DNA of 24,681 bases from a virus, in IMG/VR virus record IMGVR_UViG_3300001041_001516, positions 1-24,681 of that record; one strand, 5' to 3'. Both the position numbers and the translations under genes were made by a program. The notes beneath the pieces are model-generated. The model was not told the origin of the DNA, made no database searches, and saw only the letters and a program-made list of their open reading frames with translations. Below are positions 14,270 through 21,999 of this stretch, piece by piece; within the stretch, counting starts at the first letter, position 1; the number at the start of each line of letters is the position of its first letter.

Positions 14270-15217
14270 ATGGCAATTACTACTACCGACATCGTAACCG
14301 AATATGGTGCATATTACATCAATTCCGGACAAAACATGGCGCGCCTGAAACGACTTCTGCTCTTTGGACGCGAAACAACCAAGCTGGCAACCAAGATAAA
14401 GACGGATGATACCGTTTATCGCCTGGCTCAATCTGTAATGACACGCCTTGTGCAGTCATTTCAGAAATCATGGACTCCCAAGGGAGATTTGACCTTCACG
14501 CCCAATCCGATTGAACTTTTCCATCTGAAGGTGGATTTTGAAGTTTATCCGGACGATGTGGAAAACAACTGGCTTGGTTTTCTTGCCAGCAATGATCTGA
14601 GTCGCAAAGAATGGCCTCTCATCCGTTACATTCTGGAATCTCACTTCTACGGTCAGATCAATACTGACATGGAAGAACTTGAATATTACAAAGGTGTGTT
14701 CACTGCCCCCACAGCGGGAACTGCAGGTATCTCCGGCCAGTCGATGAACGGATTGAAAACCTTCCTCACAAGTGACAAGGTGAACCACGTGACCATGGCA
14801 GCTTTGGATGCCGCAACAATCTATGATCAGATTGAAACTTTCTACGAAAGTATCTCTGAACAGTATCAGAACTCGAAAATGATCATCGGAATGGCTCCGA
14901 AGTGGAAACGTGCCTTCATGAAGGACAAACGTTCACTTGGATATTACGATATCACCAGTCCTTCCCAGATCGACGACACGCTCGATTTCTCCCCCGCCAG
15001 AGTAGTTGGTCTTCCTTCCATGATCGGTACCGATGACATCTGGGCAACACCGGTTGACAACTTCCTGCATATCACCAAAAAAGGTGAAAATGCAGCAAAG
15101 GTGAAGATCGAGGAATCGAAACGAGTGGTGAACATGCTTACCGACTGGTGGGAAGGTCTTGGCTTCGGTATCAACGAAGTGGTCTGGACGAACGTGGCCG
15201 AAGTGGTTATTCCTTAA
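14270..15217 (+). CDS. major capsid protein
   Basis: A 315-residue head protein, placed right after the protease/scaffold gene as expected for a major capsid subunit. It has no catalytic motif and is rich in mixed alpha/beta sequence, with Trp- and Tyr-rich parts (SWTPKGDLTFTPNPIELFHL, WEGLGFGINEVVWTNV). I recall similar proteins as major capsid proteins of Bacteroidetes siphophages, probably HK97-like fold, although this cannot be proven by eye. No cleavable N-terminal scaffold part is obvious, consistent with the separate scaffold domain of the protease. Base composition and codon use look like the surrounding late genes. Confidence 0.7.
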   Translation: MAITTTDIVTEYGAYYINSGQNMARLKRLLLFGRETTKLATKIKTDDTVYRLAQSVMTRLVQSFQKSWTPKGDLTFTPNPIELFHLKVDFEVYPDDVENNWLGFLASNDLSRKEWPLIRYILESHFYGQINTDMEELEYYKGVFTAPTAGTAGISGQSMNGLKTFLTSDKVNHVTMAALDAATIYDQIETFYESISEQYQNSKMIIGMAPKWKRAFMKDKRSLGYYDITSPSQIDDTLDFSPARVVGLPSMIGTDDIWATPVDNFLHITKKGENAAKVKIEESKRVVNMLTDWWEGLGFGINEVVWTNVAEVVIP

Positions 15218-15244
15218 TTTTTGAATCTCTAAAACAAACGTATT

Positions 15245-15841
15245 ATGGCTGAAAATTGTATAAGTTTAGCTGATATTGACCACCAACTCAGTTGTGAGGG
15301 TGGCAATATGGCCGGTATTGTTCCCGAGATCATCTTCGGTTACCACGAAGACGTTGCCGTATGGCCAACAGAACCGGTGCCTACTATCGACGGGACCACC
15401 CAGGTGGTTACTCCTGTAGAACTGGAAGCTGCAGGAGCGCTGGTGGGGAATTTGACAATGAAGCCCGGCACAAGGGCCTTCAAGTTCAAGTTTACCGAGG
15501 ATGCCGGTAATTTCAGTATCGTGCCGGTTGGAGAAGTGGATGGCACTCACTTCGAATATAACCTGAACATTGTGAAAGCCCGTATTTCACAAACTATCCT
15601 CGGATTTATGAATGCTGCCAGTCAAAGGAAAATGTTTTTTATCGTCCCGGATGAAAACGGTGAATATTACCTGATGGGTAACAAGCGCCGTGGAGCCACA
15701 TTTGTCACGGGAGGCGATGGAGCTGTTACCGGCACCACGGCAAGCGACAGAAACCAGGCATCCATGCAGTTCAGGTTCCGTACCGGAAAAGCCTTGGTAT
15801 ATACAGGACTGGTTGAAGAACTTCTTGTGCTGGTTCCTTAA
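15245..15841 (+). CDS. phage structural protein, possibly head decoration or tail tube
   Basis: A 198-residue, beta-rich protein: strands around AFKFKFTEDAGNFSIVPV, KMFFIVPDENGEYYLMG and QFRFRTGKALVYTGLVEEL. It lies 27 bases after the capsid gene and is followed by an intrinsic terminator, so it is probably made in large amounts like the capsid protein. The even strand spacing suits either a decoration protein or a tail tube; I cannot decide. No signal peptide or Cys motif is seen. Confidence 0.55.
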   Translation: MAENCISLADIDHQLSCEGGNMAGIVPEIIFGYHEDVAVWPTEPVPTIDGTTQVVTPVELEAAGALVGNLTMKPGTRAFKFKFTEDAGNFSIVPVGEVDGTHFEYNLNIVKARISQTILGFMNAASQRKMFFIVPDENGEYYLMGNKRRGATFVTGGDGAVTGTTASDRNQASMQFRFRTGKALVYTGLVEELLVLVP

Positions 15842-15865
15842 CTTCCTCTTTTTCTCATACACTTC

Positions 15866-15899
15866 AAAAGTACCTTCCATCAGAGGAGGTACTTTTTTT
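15866..15899 (+). terminator. intrinsic terminator after the capsid module
   Basis: AAAAGTACCT (15866-15875) pairs perfectly with AGGTACTTTT (15887-15896), followed by more T. A 10-bp stem with a T run is a standard rho-independent terminator. It would separate the highly expressed capsid genes from the packaging genes. Confidence 0.85.
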
Positions 15900-15967
15900 G
15901 TCCTTTCGGCGCACGTTTTTCAGCACTAATTTTAACCGCAAATAAATACTCACTAAATTATAATCAA

Positions 15968-16807
15968 ATGGAAGTAAACATCAGTGTTCAACTGCGGGAA
16001 AAGGTAGCAGCCTATATTAACAGAGATTCGCGGAGAAAAACAGTGGATGATGGAATAGATCTTCTCCATCAAACAGGTTACAAGCCGAATGTGTACGAAA
16101 ATTTTCTGAAGAATAAATTTCGGAGAGATATTCCTCAGAAAATTGACAGGGTACTGCGTGATTATCTTCGTTATCCGATTAATCCGAATGATCCCGATCA
16201 TGACGATATCGAAAACGAGATCCCTTCTGAAGTGAATGTAAATATTGAAAAGGTGACAGCAGAAATTGACCAGGATTTTGCCAATAAAGAATACCCTGAC
16301 GTTGTGAAAAGGGTATTAACCGAATACAGCGATCTGTACAAACAGCGAAGTATCCTGCACAAAGAACTAAAAGAAATTGGCGAAACGAATTCAGAAGACG
16401 CAGTCGCCAGAAGAAAGACGATTGCTGCATCGATACTTGGAGTAAGTCACCGAATGGAAGAACTCTGGAAAAGCTATTCTGCTTACAAAGATTCAGGAAT
16501 TGTACCATCTGATGATCTGTTCAATAAACCTTTCGATCCGGATAATCCGTCTTCACCTGTTGAAACAAAAAAACAGGATACAGGTATCACACTGGCTGAT
16601 GATATAGAGGGACTGAAGAAACAAAAAGAAAACTGGCGCATTAAGATTGCAAAAGCCGAAAACAAATTGCTTTATCAGTCTGAAAAGAAACTGGCCAAAG
16701 AAAATCCAATGCCGAAAGGACCGAAACGGATTACTCTTGAAAAAAAAATCGAGAGGATGAAGGTTGAAAAAGAACAGATTGAATACGCAATAGCGGAACA
16801 ATCGTGA
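15968..16807 (+). CDS. coiled-coil unknown phage protein
   Basis: A 279-residue, highly charged protein, not recognised. The C-terminal third is strongly coiled-coil (IEGLKKQKENWRIKIAKAENKLL, then a basic stretch), and the middle has a long helix around DLYKQRSILHKELKEIGE. The N-terminal 90 residues contain a repeated basic/acidic pattern. It lies between the capsid and terminase genes. Its position suggests a packaging or head role, for example a scaffold-like or connector-associated protein, but no motif shows it. The stop overlaps the next start (GTGA). No perfect promoter box was found in the 127 bases before it, although the terminator upstream implies one. Confidence 0.55.
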   Translation: MEVNISVQLREKVAAYINRDSRRKTVDDGIDLLHQTGYKPNVYENFLKNKFRRDIPQKIDRVLRDYLRYPINPNDPDHDDIENEIPSEVNVNIEKVTAEIDQDFANKEYPDVVKRVLTEYSDLYKQRSILHKELKEIGETNSEDAVARRKTIAASILGVSHRMEELWKSYSAYKDSGIVPSDDLFNKPFDPDNPSSPVETKKQDTGITLADDIEGLKKQKENWRIKIAKAENKLLYQSEKKLAKENPMPKGPKRITLEKKIERMKVEKEQIEYAIAEQS

Positions 16808-17385
16808 CACTCGTTACATTTGGTGAATTACCAAAAGAAACTCCGTGTCAGGAGGGTAGAATGCAGCCCGAAGTGTTAGACACTTCGGAGTCTGCGATCT
16901 ACCTTACTGCAGAAGAATCATTGCTCACACAGCGGCTCGGAGTCATTTCAGAGGGGGAAACAAAACACTTTTGGAGTTTTGGTAATTTCAATATGATGCG
17001 CCTGGTTTTCTGGATCCTAGAGCAAACAGGTCCGGCAGACATCCTGCTCAGTACGTACTCAATCAGTCCGAAAACATTGCAGGGTGTAATGAATCGTAGA
17101 GAAAAAGGCATTATCAGGGATATCCGTTTTATCGTGGATAATCGTGTCAGATCGCTTTCTCCAAAACCGTTCGCGCTGATGGTAAGTAATTTTGATTATC
17201 GGTGCATCTCAATTCATGCAAAGGTGGCCTGTATCTGGAATAATAAATGGCACATTTCTGTTGTAACAAGTCAGAATGCAACTGATAATCCTAAATGGGA
17301 ACGAGGAACAATTTTCACGGACAAGACAATATTTGAATTCGATAAAAAAGTATTGGAAGATGCATTTCTCAGAGGAACAACTTAA
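16804..17385 (+). CDS. PLD-like (single HKD motif) protein in the packaging module
   Basis: The 193-residue protein has one half of a phospholipase D (HKD) active site: H138-A-K140 in SIHAKVACIWNNKW, then S156-Q-N158 and E166 in VTSQNATDNPKWERG. Single-HKD members such as Nuc and BfiI cut nucleic acids as dimers, so a nuclease role is plausible. A long first half (FGNFNMMRLVFWILEQTGP...) reads as a regular alpha/beta unit. It lies directly before the small pre-terminase gene. GTG 16804 overlaps the previous stop; a second start, ATG 16861, is preceded by AGGAGGG, an unusually good Shine-Dalgarno for Bacteroidetes. The FGELP near the N-terminus makes me favour the longer form. The substrate is unknown. 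Confidence 0.65.
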   Translation: MTLVTFGELPKETPCQEGRMQPEVLDTSESAIYLTAEESLLTQRLGVISEGETKHFWSFGNFNMMRLVFWILEQTGPADILLSTYSISPKTLQGVMNRREKGIIRDIRFIVDNRVRSLSPKPFALMVSNFDYRCISIHAKVACIWNNKWHISVVTSQNATDNPKWERGTIFTDKTIFEFDKKVLEDAFLRGTT

Positions 17386-17638
17386 AACAATCGAAGAGAT
17401 GTCTTACAGGCTTTTTCAGCCTCATTTGATTGCTATCAACCTGGAGGTTGATGAAGATGAATTTATTGAAGAGATCTATCAGAAATCACTCGCGAGGACT
17501 GCTTTTTACAAAGGTATAATCCGGCATGAGAATGAAATCAGGGAACAAATAATCAAAGCAGCCCTGAATGGTAGCAATCCAGCGCAGGAGCAACTGATTA
17601 GATTATTACAAATCTTTCATTCATCACTCAATGAATAA
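17360..17638 (+). CDS. small protein before the terminase genes
   Basis: A 92-residue, helical, acidic protein that I know as recurring just before the small terminase gene in related phages, with unknown role. The N-terminal part, FSEEQLKTIEEMSYRLFQPHLIAINL, followed by acidic DEDEFIEEIYQKS, could form an HTH-like unit that contacts DNA. The C-terminal part, AALNGSNPAQEQLIRLLQI, resembles the end of small terminase subunits. I chose ATG 17360, overlapping the PLD-like gene by 26 bases. The stop lies inside the next start region. Confidence 0.6.
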   Translation: MHFSEEQLKTIEEMSYRLFQPHLIAINLEVDEDEFIEEIYQKSLARTAFYKGIIRHENEIREQIIKAALNGSNPAQEQLIRLLQIFHSSLNE

Positions 17639-18218
17639 GACAACCCCAAAAGCGGCACTCGAGCTGCAGCAGCATGATATTATCCTGGCCCACATTCTTG
17701 ACCCGGATAATTCTCCATTACCGAGCAATCTCATTGATCAGTTCAATCGGGTTGTATCTGCCGCCAAAATGCTGGATACGTATCATCCCAGTGCAGTTAT
17801 TCCGCGTCTGTTGGCAAAATACAACATAAGCCCTACCACCGCCCGGAAAGACATAAAACTCGCTCAGGAACTCTTTAAATCGAAACACACCTTTGACTGG
17901 GACTACTGGCAGCAATGGCAGATAAAAGACCTGGTGGATACAATCAGGACTTGCAAGAATCTGAATAAACAAAAAGAACGTATCGCCGCTCATAAAGCTC
18001 TCCGGGAAGTGATCGGGGAAAAAACAATCGGAGAGGAAGATCCCCGGCGCATGGAGAAAAATGTTTTTTACATTCAGCTTAATAATAACCAGAAGACAAT
18101 CAATATCCCCCTTGAAAAACTGAGAGGATTGAACAGAGATGACATTCAAACTGTGATAGAGGTCCTGGACACGCCCGATTACACTGATGACGAAATTACC
18201 AAAATGCTCGACTCATGA
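17631..18218 (+). CDS. terminase small subunit-like protein
   Basis: This 195-residue protein precedes the large terminase gene with an ATGA overlap, the usual place for the small subunit that recognises the phage DNA for packaging. An HTH-like segment, LLAKYNISPTTARKDIKLAQELF (about 61-83), could bind the pac or cos site. A long helical middle (FDWDYWQQWQIKDLVDTIRT) suits ring assembly. No ATPase motif is present, as expected. The call rests on order, size and the HTH-like segment. Confidence 0.7.
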   Translation: MNKTTPKAALELQQHDIILAHILDPDNSPLPSNLIDQFNRVVSAAKMLDTYHPSAVIPRLLAKYNISPTTARKDIKLAQELFKSKHTFDWDYWQQWQIKDLVDTIRTCKNLNKQKERIAAHKALREVIGEKTIGEEDPRRMEKNVFYIQLNNNQKTINIPLEKLRGLNRDDIQTVIEVLDTPDYTDDEITKMLDS

Positions 18219-19939
18219 TGTATAAAGAAGATGTTTGGGAGGAAACTTTATCCCTGAACTCTTTTCAGGTCAAATATCAGTTACTTTCCGCCAAATTAAA
18301 ATACCTTATTGCCGGTCGTGCTACCGGTAAATCATACATCGTGGGAGCTGAAGTGGACGAGAACGTCCGTTTGCTGCCACGTGGAATCACTTCAATCACG
18401 CAGGACACCATTGGCCAGGCACTCACCAAAACGTTGCCATCGACCTTTAAACTGCTTGAACAGCTTGGCTACAAGAAGTACGACCAGAAAACAAAGACAG
18501 GAGATTACGTTGTCTGTCAAAAACCGCCTGATCATTTCTTATTGCCTTATGAGAAGATCATGAGTTACGACAATATGATCACATTCAGCAACGGGCACGC
18601 TCTTTATCTCATCTCACAAAAAACAAGTGGTCGTGGTCCGAATGTGGATTATAACATTACCGATGAAGCGCTGACAATTGACAAGTTGAAGTTCGACCAG
18701 GAGTCGGCAGCCACAAATAGGGGAAACCTTGAGCATTTTGGAGACTTGTCTGTTAAGCCAGTGTTTAAACATCACGGTAGCACTTTTACTTCATCCATGG
18801 GATACTTACCGGAACATAAATGGCTCACAGAGCCTGCCAAGTATTATGAAGATGAAGCCGGGATCCAATTATTCAAAATTTGGAATCAGATTGTTAAGCT
18901 TCAATTGGATCTGATCCGTGCAAAGCTGGATGGTGAAACAGCTATTGCCGTGGAAATATGGAAAGAAGTGAACCGTTTAAAGAAACAGATCACTCCTTTT
19001 GTATCTAAGGATGGAATACTCTTCATGCTTTCCAATGCATTTGACAACATCATCAACATCGGATTTTCGTACATTGTAAAAATGTACCAGACCATGGATC
19101 TGATGACATTCATGATTGAGATACTGAACTACTATATTGATAAGGTTACAGACTGTTATTACAATTTAGATGACCGGCATATATATTATAAGGCCGACAA
19201 TGATAATTACATCCGTGGCCTGGCCGATGACACGGAGTTTGACTGGACCAAACTCGAGAACCGGCATTCTCTGTTTGATGCCGATTGTGATCCAAACCAA
19301 CCCATTGAGATAACGCCAGACTGGGGCAGCAAGATTGCATTGATCGAGGTTGCCCAGGAACGCATGTATGATTTTGTGTCCGGCCTGATCCAGAAGACTG
19401 ATAACAATATCAACGAATTCTATGTGAAACCCCAGGAACATACCGACACAATGATCAATACCCTGATAGATATGTTCTGCCATTACTATCGCCATCATAA
19501 GAAGAAAGAAGTAATCTATACAGTGGACACCTATGGTGATATACGCCTGGCCAGTTCACGTAAGACATACAATCAGCTTGCCATTGCCAGACTCGAGCGG
19601 AATAAATGGAAAGTAACACAGAGAAAACATCCGGGAAAGGAACCACCACACAATGAAAAATATTTGCTTTGGCAATCAATACTGGCTGAAACAAATCCAT
19701 TTTTACCTAAGAAACGATTCAACGGTACCCGGTGCAAGTATACGCTAATCTCAATGAATAACACATCTGTTTTCCAAAAGCCCAACGGACTATTTGAGAA
19801 AGACAAGAAAAGCGAAGCACGCGAATCTGTTTTGCCGGAAGAGGCTACCCACTTCGGTGATGCCGTGGACAAACGTGTGTGGACAAAGTATGGCTATGCG
19901 CTACGCCAAAACCGGTCTTTCATTGCTCCTCGCATCTGA
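18215..19939 (+). CDS. terminase large subunit
   Basis: The 574-residue motor ATPase and nuclease that packages DNA into heads. The Walker A is AGRATGKS (33-40) and the Walker B is YNITDEA (D150, E151). The C-terminal nuclease has three acidic residues in RNase H-like positions: D369 in ITPDWGSKIA, D438 in VIYTVDTYG and D549 in THFGDAVDK. Domain order and length agree with large terminases of tailed phages. It starts on the ATGA overlap with the small subunit. All catalytic residues appear intact, so the protein looks functional. Confidence 0.92.
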   Translation: MMYKEDVWEETLSLNSFQVKYQLLSAKLKYLIAGRATGKSYIVGAEVDENVRLLPRGITSITQDTIGQALTKTLPSTFKLLEQLGYKKYDQKTKTGDYVVCQKPPDHFLLPYEKIMSYDNMITFSNGHALYLISQKTSGRGPNVDYNITDEALTIDKLKFDQESAATNRGNLEHFGDLSVKPVFKHHGSTFTSSMGYLPEHKWLTEPAKYYEDEAGIQLFKIWNQIVKLQLDLIRAKLDGETAIAVEIWKEVNRLKKQITPFVSKDGILFMLSNAFDNIINIGFSYIVKMYQTMDLMTFMIEILNYYIDKVTDCYYNLDDRHIYYKADNDNYIRGLADDTEFDWTKLENRHSLFDADCDPNQPIEITPDWGSKIALIEVAQERMYDFVSGLIQKTDNNINEFYVKPQEHTDTMINTLIDMFCHYYRHHKKKEVIYTVDTYGDIRLASSRKTYNQLAIARLERNKWKVTQRKHPGKEPPHNEKYLLWQSILAETNPFLPKKRFNGTRCKYTLISMNNTSVFQKPNGLFEKDKKSEARESVLPEEATHFGDAVDKRVWTKYGYALRQNRSFIAPRI

Positions 19940-20312
19940 GGACTTCCTTCCATAGTATAGGACTTCCAAAAGTTAAAATGTTAACGTATTTTCATATTTC
20001 AACGAAAAAATGCTTTTTTTCGGGCTTTGACCGATAGGGCGCGTTAGCCATGTCGGCGATTTAAGGCGATGATTTCGCCTTAAAAATCCACTCTAACACA
20101 TCAGAAAATTAACAAAATACGAAATATTTATGTTTATTTAACATAACGCCTATTTTATGAAGCTAATAAACCCGACCCAAACGGTTTTTTTGGAAATTTT
20201 CTACTTTTTGAATCAAATAAAATCTTTGTTCCTTAGACATTATTAAATGAAGTAATAGGGTGATATATTTCTTTAGGTCGTTACTTGTCGACAAATTAAC
20301 ATGTATCTACCT
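19940..20312. other. noncoding region after terminase, with hairpins and a direct repeat
   Basis: No gene is seen. AGGACTTCC occurs at 19939 and 19959, exactly 20 bases apart. CGAAAAAA/TTTTTTCG forms an 8-bp stem at 20003-20022. TTTAAGGCGA pairs perfectly with TCGCCTTAAA (20060-20084) around a 5-base loop. Either stem may help end the late transcript, but neither has a long following T run. The AT-rich rest marks the start of the accessory cassette. Confidence 0.5.
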
Positions 20313-20344
20313 ATTGCACAGATGGTTAATATTTTGTATATTTG
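20313..20344 (+). promoter_or_regulatory. promoter of the RadC-like gene
   Basis: ATTG at 20313-20316 and TATATTTG at 20337-20344 lie 20 bases apart, a good Bacteroidetes promoter. It gives the accessory gene its own transcription, independent of phage late genes. Confidence 0.65.
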
Positions 20345-20350
20345 ATAAAG

Positions 20351-20387
20351 TAAAGGCGGTACAAGTTTGGAGACCGCACCGCCTTTA
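20351..20387 (+). promoter_or_regulatory. 10-bp hairpin in the leader of the RadC-like gene
   Basis: TAAAGGCGGT (20351-20360) pairs perfectly with ACCGCCTTTA (20378-20387) around a 17-base loop. It would lie at the very 5' end of the transcript from the promoter at 20313-20344. It may protect the mRNA or bind a regulator; without a T run it is not a typical terminator. Confidence 0.45.
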
Positions 20388-20428
20388 AAGCATTCTAAAT
20401 TTTTACAAACTTAAAACATTTCAAAGGT

Positions 20429-20920
20429 ATGAAATCTATTTCAAAGAGCAATGCAGGTGACCAACTTCCAAAAGAACTGAAGAGTACTAAAAAAGCCGTT
20501 GAATACAGTTTATCGGCAAAAGTGAGCGAATTTAAAAAAATGAAAATTACAAGTAGCCGGGATGCTCATGAATATATCCGGCAATTTTATAATGACGATA
20601 TCCACATTTTTGAAAGTGTTTTCATTCTGCTATTAAACCGGTCAAATCATACGATTGGATTTGCAAAAATCTCACAGGGTGGTGTTTCCGGTACGGTGGT
20701 AGACGTGAAAATCATTTGCAAATATGCAATTGACAGCCTTTCATGTGGTGTGATCATGGCACACAATCACCCATCGGGAAACACTTTACCAAGTCCGCAG
20801 GATAAACAAATATCCAAGAAATTAAAAGAGGCTCTGCAGTGGATAGATATCGCCCTATTGGATAGCATGATCATCACAGATCAGGAATATTACAGCCTTG
20901 CGGATGATGGGGTGATTTAG
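20429..20920 (+). CDS. radC: RadC-like JAB/JAMM domain protein
   Basis: A 163-residue RadC-family protein. The zinc-binding JAMM motif is complete: E62 in FESVFILLLN, then H112-x-H114-x7-S122-x2-D125 in AHNHPSGNTLPSPQD. The N-terminal helix-hairpin-helix of chromosomal RadC is missing, as is usual in copies on mobile elements. The family's role is unclear despite its 'DNA repair' name; JAMM proteins are often metal-dependent peptidases. It has its own promoter and leader hairpin, and lies between terminase and HicAB in AT-rich DNA, as expected for an accessory (moron) gene. Confidence 0.88.
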   Translation: MKSISKSNAGDQLPKELKSTKKAVEYSLSAKVSEFKKMKITSSRDAHEYIRQFYNDDIHIFESVFILLLNRSNHTIGFAKISQGGVSGTVVDVKIICKYAIDSLSCGVIMAHNHPSGNTLPSPQDKQISKKLKEALQWIDIALLDSMIITDQEYYSLADDGVI

Positions 20921-20927
20921 ACTGCCA

Positions 20928-21038
20928 GAAGAGTACGGAGATTATAAAATGACTCGTACTCTTCGGCGCTACTTTCTTGTTATGGCGACGAAGAAAGTAG
21001 CAAAGAAACGCCTTAAAACCTTTCTCTGTCAGAGAAAG
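20928..21038. repeat. three consecutive hairpins downstream of the RadC-like gene
   Basis: Stems are GAAGAGTACG/CGTACTCTTC (20928-20964, 10 bp), GCTACTTTCTT/AAGAAAGTAGC (20968-21001, 11 bp) and CTTTCTCT/AGAGAAAG (21020-21038, 8 bp). The second resembles the CTTTCTT/AAGAAAG palindromes that I recall as widespread in Bacteroidetes genomes. None has a T run, so they may slow transcription or be repeat elements. Confidence 0.5.
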
Positions 21039-21079
21039 AGAGATGAATCAGATTATTAAATACATTTTATTTTATAGAT

Positions 21080-21134
21080 GATATTAAATTTAATATCTTT
21101 TATTTGGTAATTGATATTATATTTCGTATCTTTG
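21080..21134 (+). promoter_or_regulatory. hicAB promoter with two tandem operator palindromes
   Basis: TTTG (21103-21106), 20 bases, then TATCTTTG (21127-21134) is a perfect Bacteroidetes promoter. A perfect 18-base palindrome, GATATTAAATTTAATATC, lies at 21080-21097. A second copy with 15 of 18 matches, GATATTATATTTCGTATC, lies at 21113-21130, inside the promoter. The copies start 33 bp apart, three helical turns. This fits autoregulation by the HTH-bearing HicB. Confidence 0.65.
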
Positions 21135-21185
21135 TGGTGTTCTAAAAAGGGCTCTTTGACATTATGAACTTTAAAAATATTTTAA

Positions 21186-21374
21186 ATGAAGTACTCAGAA
21201 GTCGAGCGAAAGCTCAAAAAAAGGGGATGTTATTGCTGTGATAGTAATGGAAATCATCCCATGTGGTTTAGTCCGATTACCGGAAAGGAATTTCAACTCG
21301 GTCATCACAAATCACAAGAAGTAAAATCAGGTACTCTCCGAAGTATCGAGCGTGAGTCGGGGGTTAAATTATAA
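21186..21374 (+). CDS. hicA: HicA-like mRNA interferase toxin
   Basis: The 62-residue protein has the size and pattern of HicA toxins, dsRBD-like RNases that cut mRNA and stop growth. It begins MKYSEVERKLKKRG and carries the catalytic His near H24 in NGNHPMWFSP, then HHKSQEVKSGTLRSI, the conserved end helix. The order toxin then antitoxin is usual for HicAB. Its gene follows the promoter by about 50 bases. The stop codon lies inside a hairpin. Confidence 0.85.
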   Translation: MKYSEVERKLKKRGCYCCDSNGNHPMWFSPITGKEFQLGHHKSQEVKSGTLRSIERESGVKL

Positions 21375-21379
21375 CCCCC
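21359..21379 (+). repeat. 8-bp hairpin across the hicA stop codon
   Basis: GGGGGTTA (21359-21366) pairs perfectly with TAACCCCC (21372-21379) around a 5-base loop, with the TAA stop on the 3' arm. No T run follows. It could tune the ratio of toxin to antitoxin by slowing transcription or decay between the two genes. Confidence 0.45.
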
Positions 21380-21437
21380 ACATCACACCCTCCTTATCAC
21401 ACTCGATACACACTATTTATATAATTGGAATGGCAAC

Positions 21438-21893
21438 ATGAACAGAAAAAGCAAGGACGAAAAAATTATGAAAGCAAATGAAATTTACAAAATTGAAGTA
21501 ACAGTTGAAAAAGGTAATGACAACACCTACACTGCTTTTATAAGCAGTGAAAACTCTCTTCCTTTTGGTATATTAGGCGATGGAAACAGTGTAAAAGAAG
21601 CAATTGAAGATTTTGAAAAAAGTTTTGAAGAGATGAAAGAATATTATGCTAAGGTAAAAAAAGAATTTCCAAAAAATGTGGAATTTTCTTTCAAATATGA
21701 TCTTGCATCGTTCCTCTCATATTATTCAAAAATTATTTCATTAGCCGGTCTCGAAAAGTTGACCGGTGTAAATCAGGGACAATTGAGTCACTACGTAACA
21801 GGAAGAAGAAAACCAAGCAAAAAAACAGTCATCAAAATTGAAAAAGAATTGCATAATTTTGCAGCCGAAATCTCACAAGTAGAATTCGTTTAG
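21438..21893 (+). CDS. hicB: HicB-like antitoxin with C-terminal HTH
   Basis: A 151-residue protein with a HicB-type N-terminal domain (YTAFISSENSLPFGILGDGNSVKEAIEDFEKSF, a degraded RNase H-like fold that blocks HicA) and a C-terminal HTH. The HTH is LAGLEKLTGVNQGQLSHYVTGRRKPSKKTVIKIEKEL, typical of DNA-binding HicB variants. It should bind the palindromes upstream of hicA. ATG 21468 (MKANEIYK) in the same frame is an equally good start. The gene is AT-richer than the phage structural genes, suggesting separate acquisition. An intrinsic terminator follows. Confidence 0.85.
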   Translation: MNRKSKDEKIMKANEIYKIEVTVEKGNDNTYTAFISSENSLPFGILGDGNSVKEAIEDFEKSFEEMKEYYAKVKKEFPKNVEFSFKYDLASFLSYYSKIISLAGLEKLTGVNQGQLSHYVTGRRKPSKKTVIKIEKELHNFAAEISQVEFV

Positions 21894-21908
21894 CAAAATA
21901 TTTTTTAC

Positions 21909-21942
21909 CGCCGTGGGCCCTCTAGCTCACGGCGTTTTTTTT
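21909..21942 (+). terminator. intrinsic terminator after hicB
   Basis: CGCCGTG (21909-21915) pairs with CACGGCG (21928-21934), then eight T. A strong rho-independent terminator that insulates the toxin-antitoxin genes from the structural genes that follow. Confidence 0.85.
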
Positions 21943-21969
21943 GTCCTTTTCCTTCCATACAGGTCGGTT

Positions 21970-21977
21970 TATTTTTG
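21970..21977 (+). promoter_or_regulatory. -7 promoter box for the structural genes after hicAB
   Basis: TATTTTTG matches the Bacteroidetes -7 box exactly, 22 bases before ATG 22000 and 27 bases after the hicB terminator. No good -33 TTTG is found at the usual spacing; the TTTT at 21947-21950 is the nearest. Confidence 0.5.
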
Positions 21978-21999
21978 TAGCGTAAATAAATAAATAGCT

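Noticed and set aside
20598-20605. ATATCCAC, like the repressor operator, inside the RadC-like gene
   Set aside because: It lies in coding sequence, lacks the second half-site, and has no promoter nearby.
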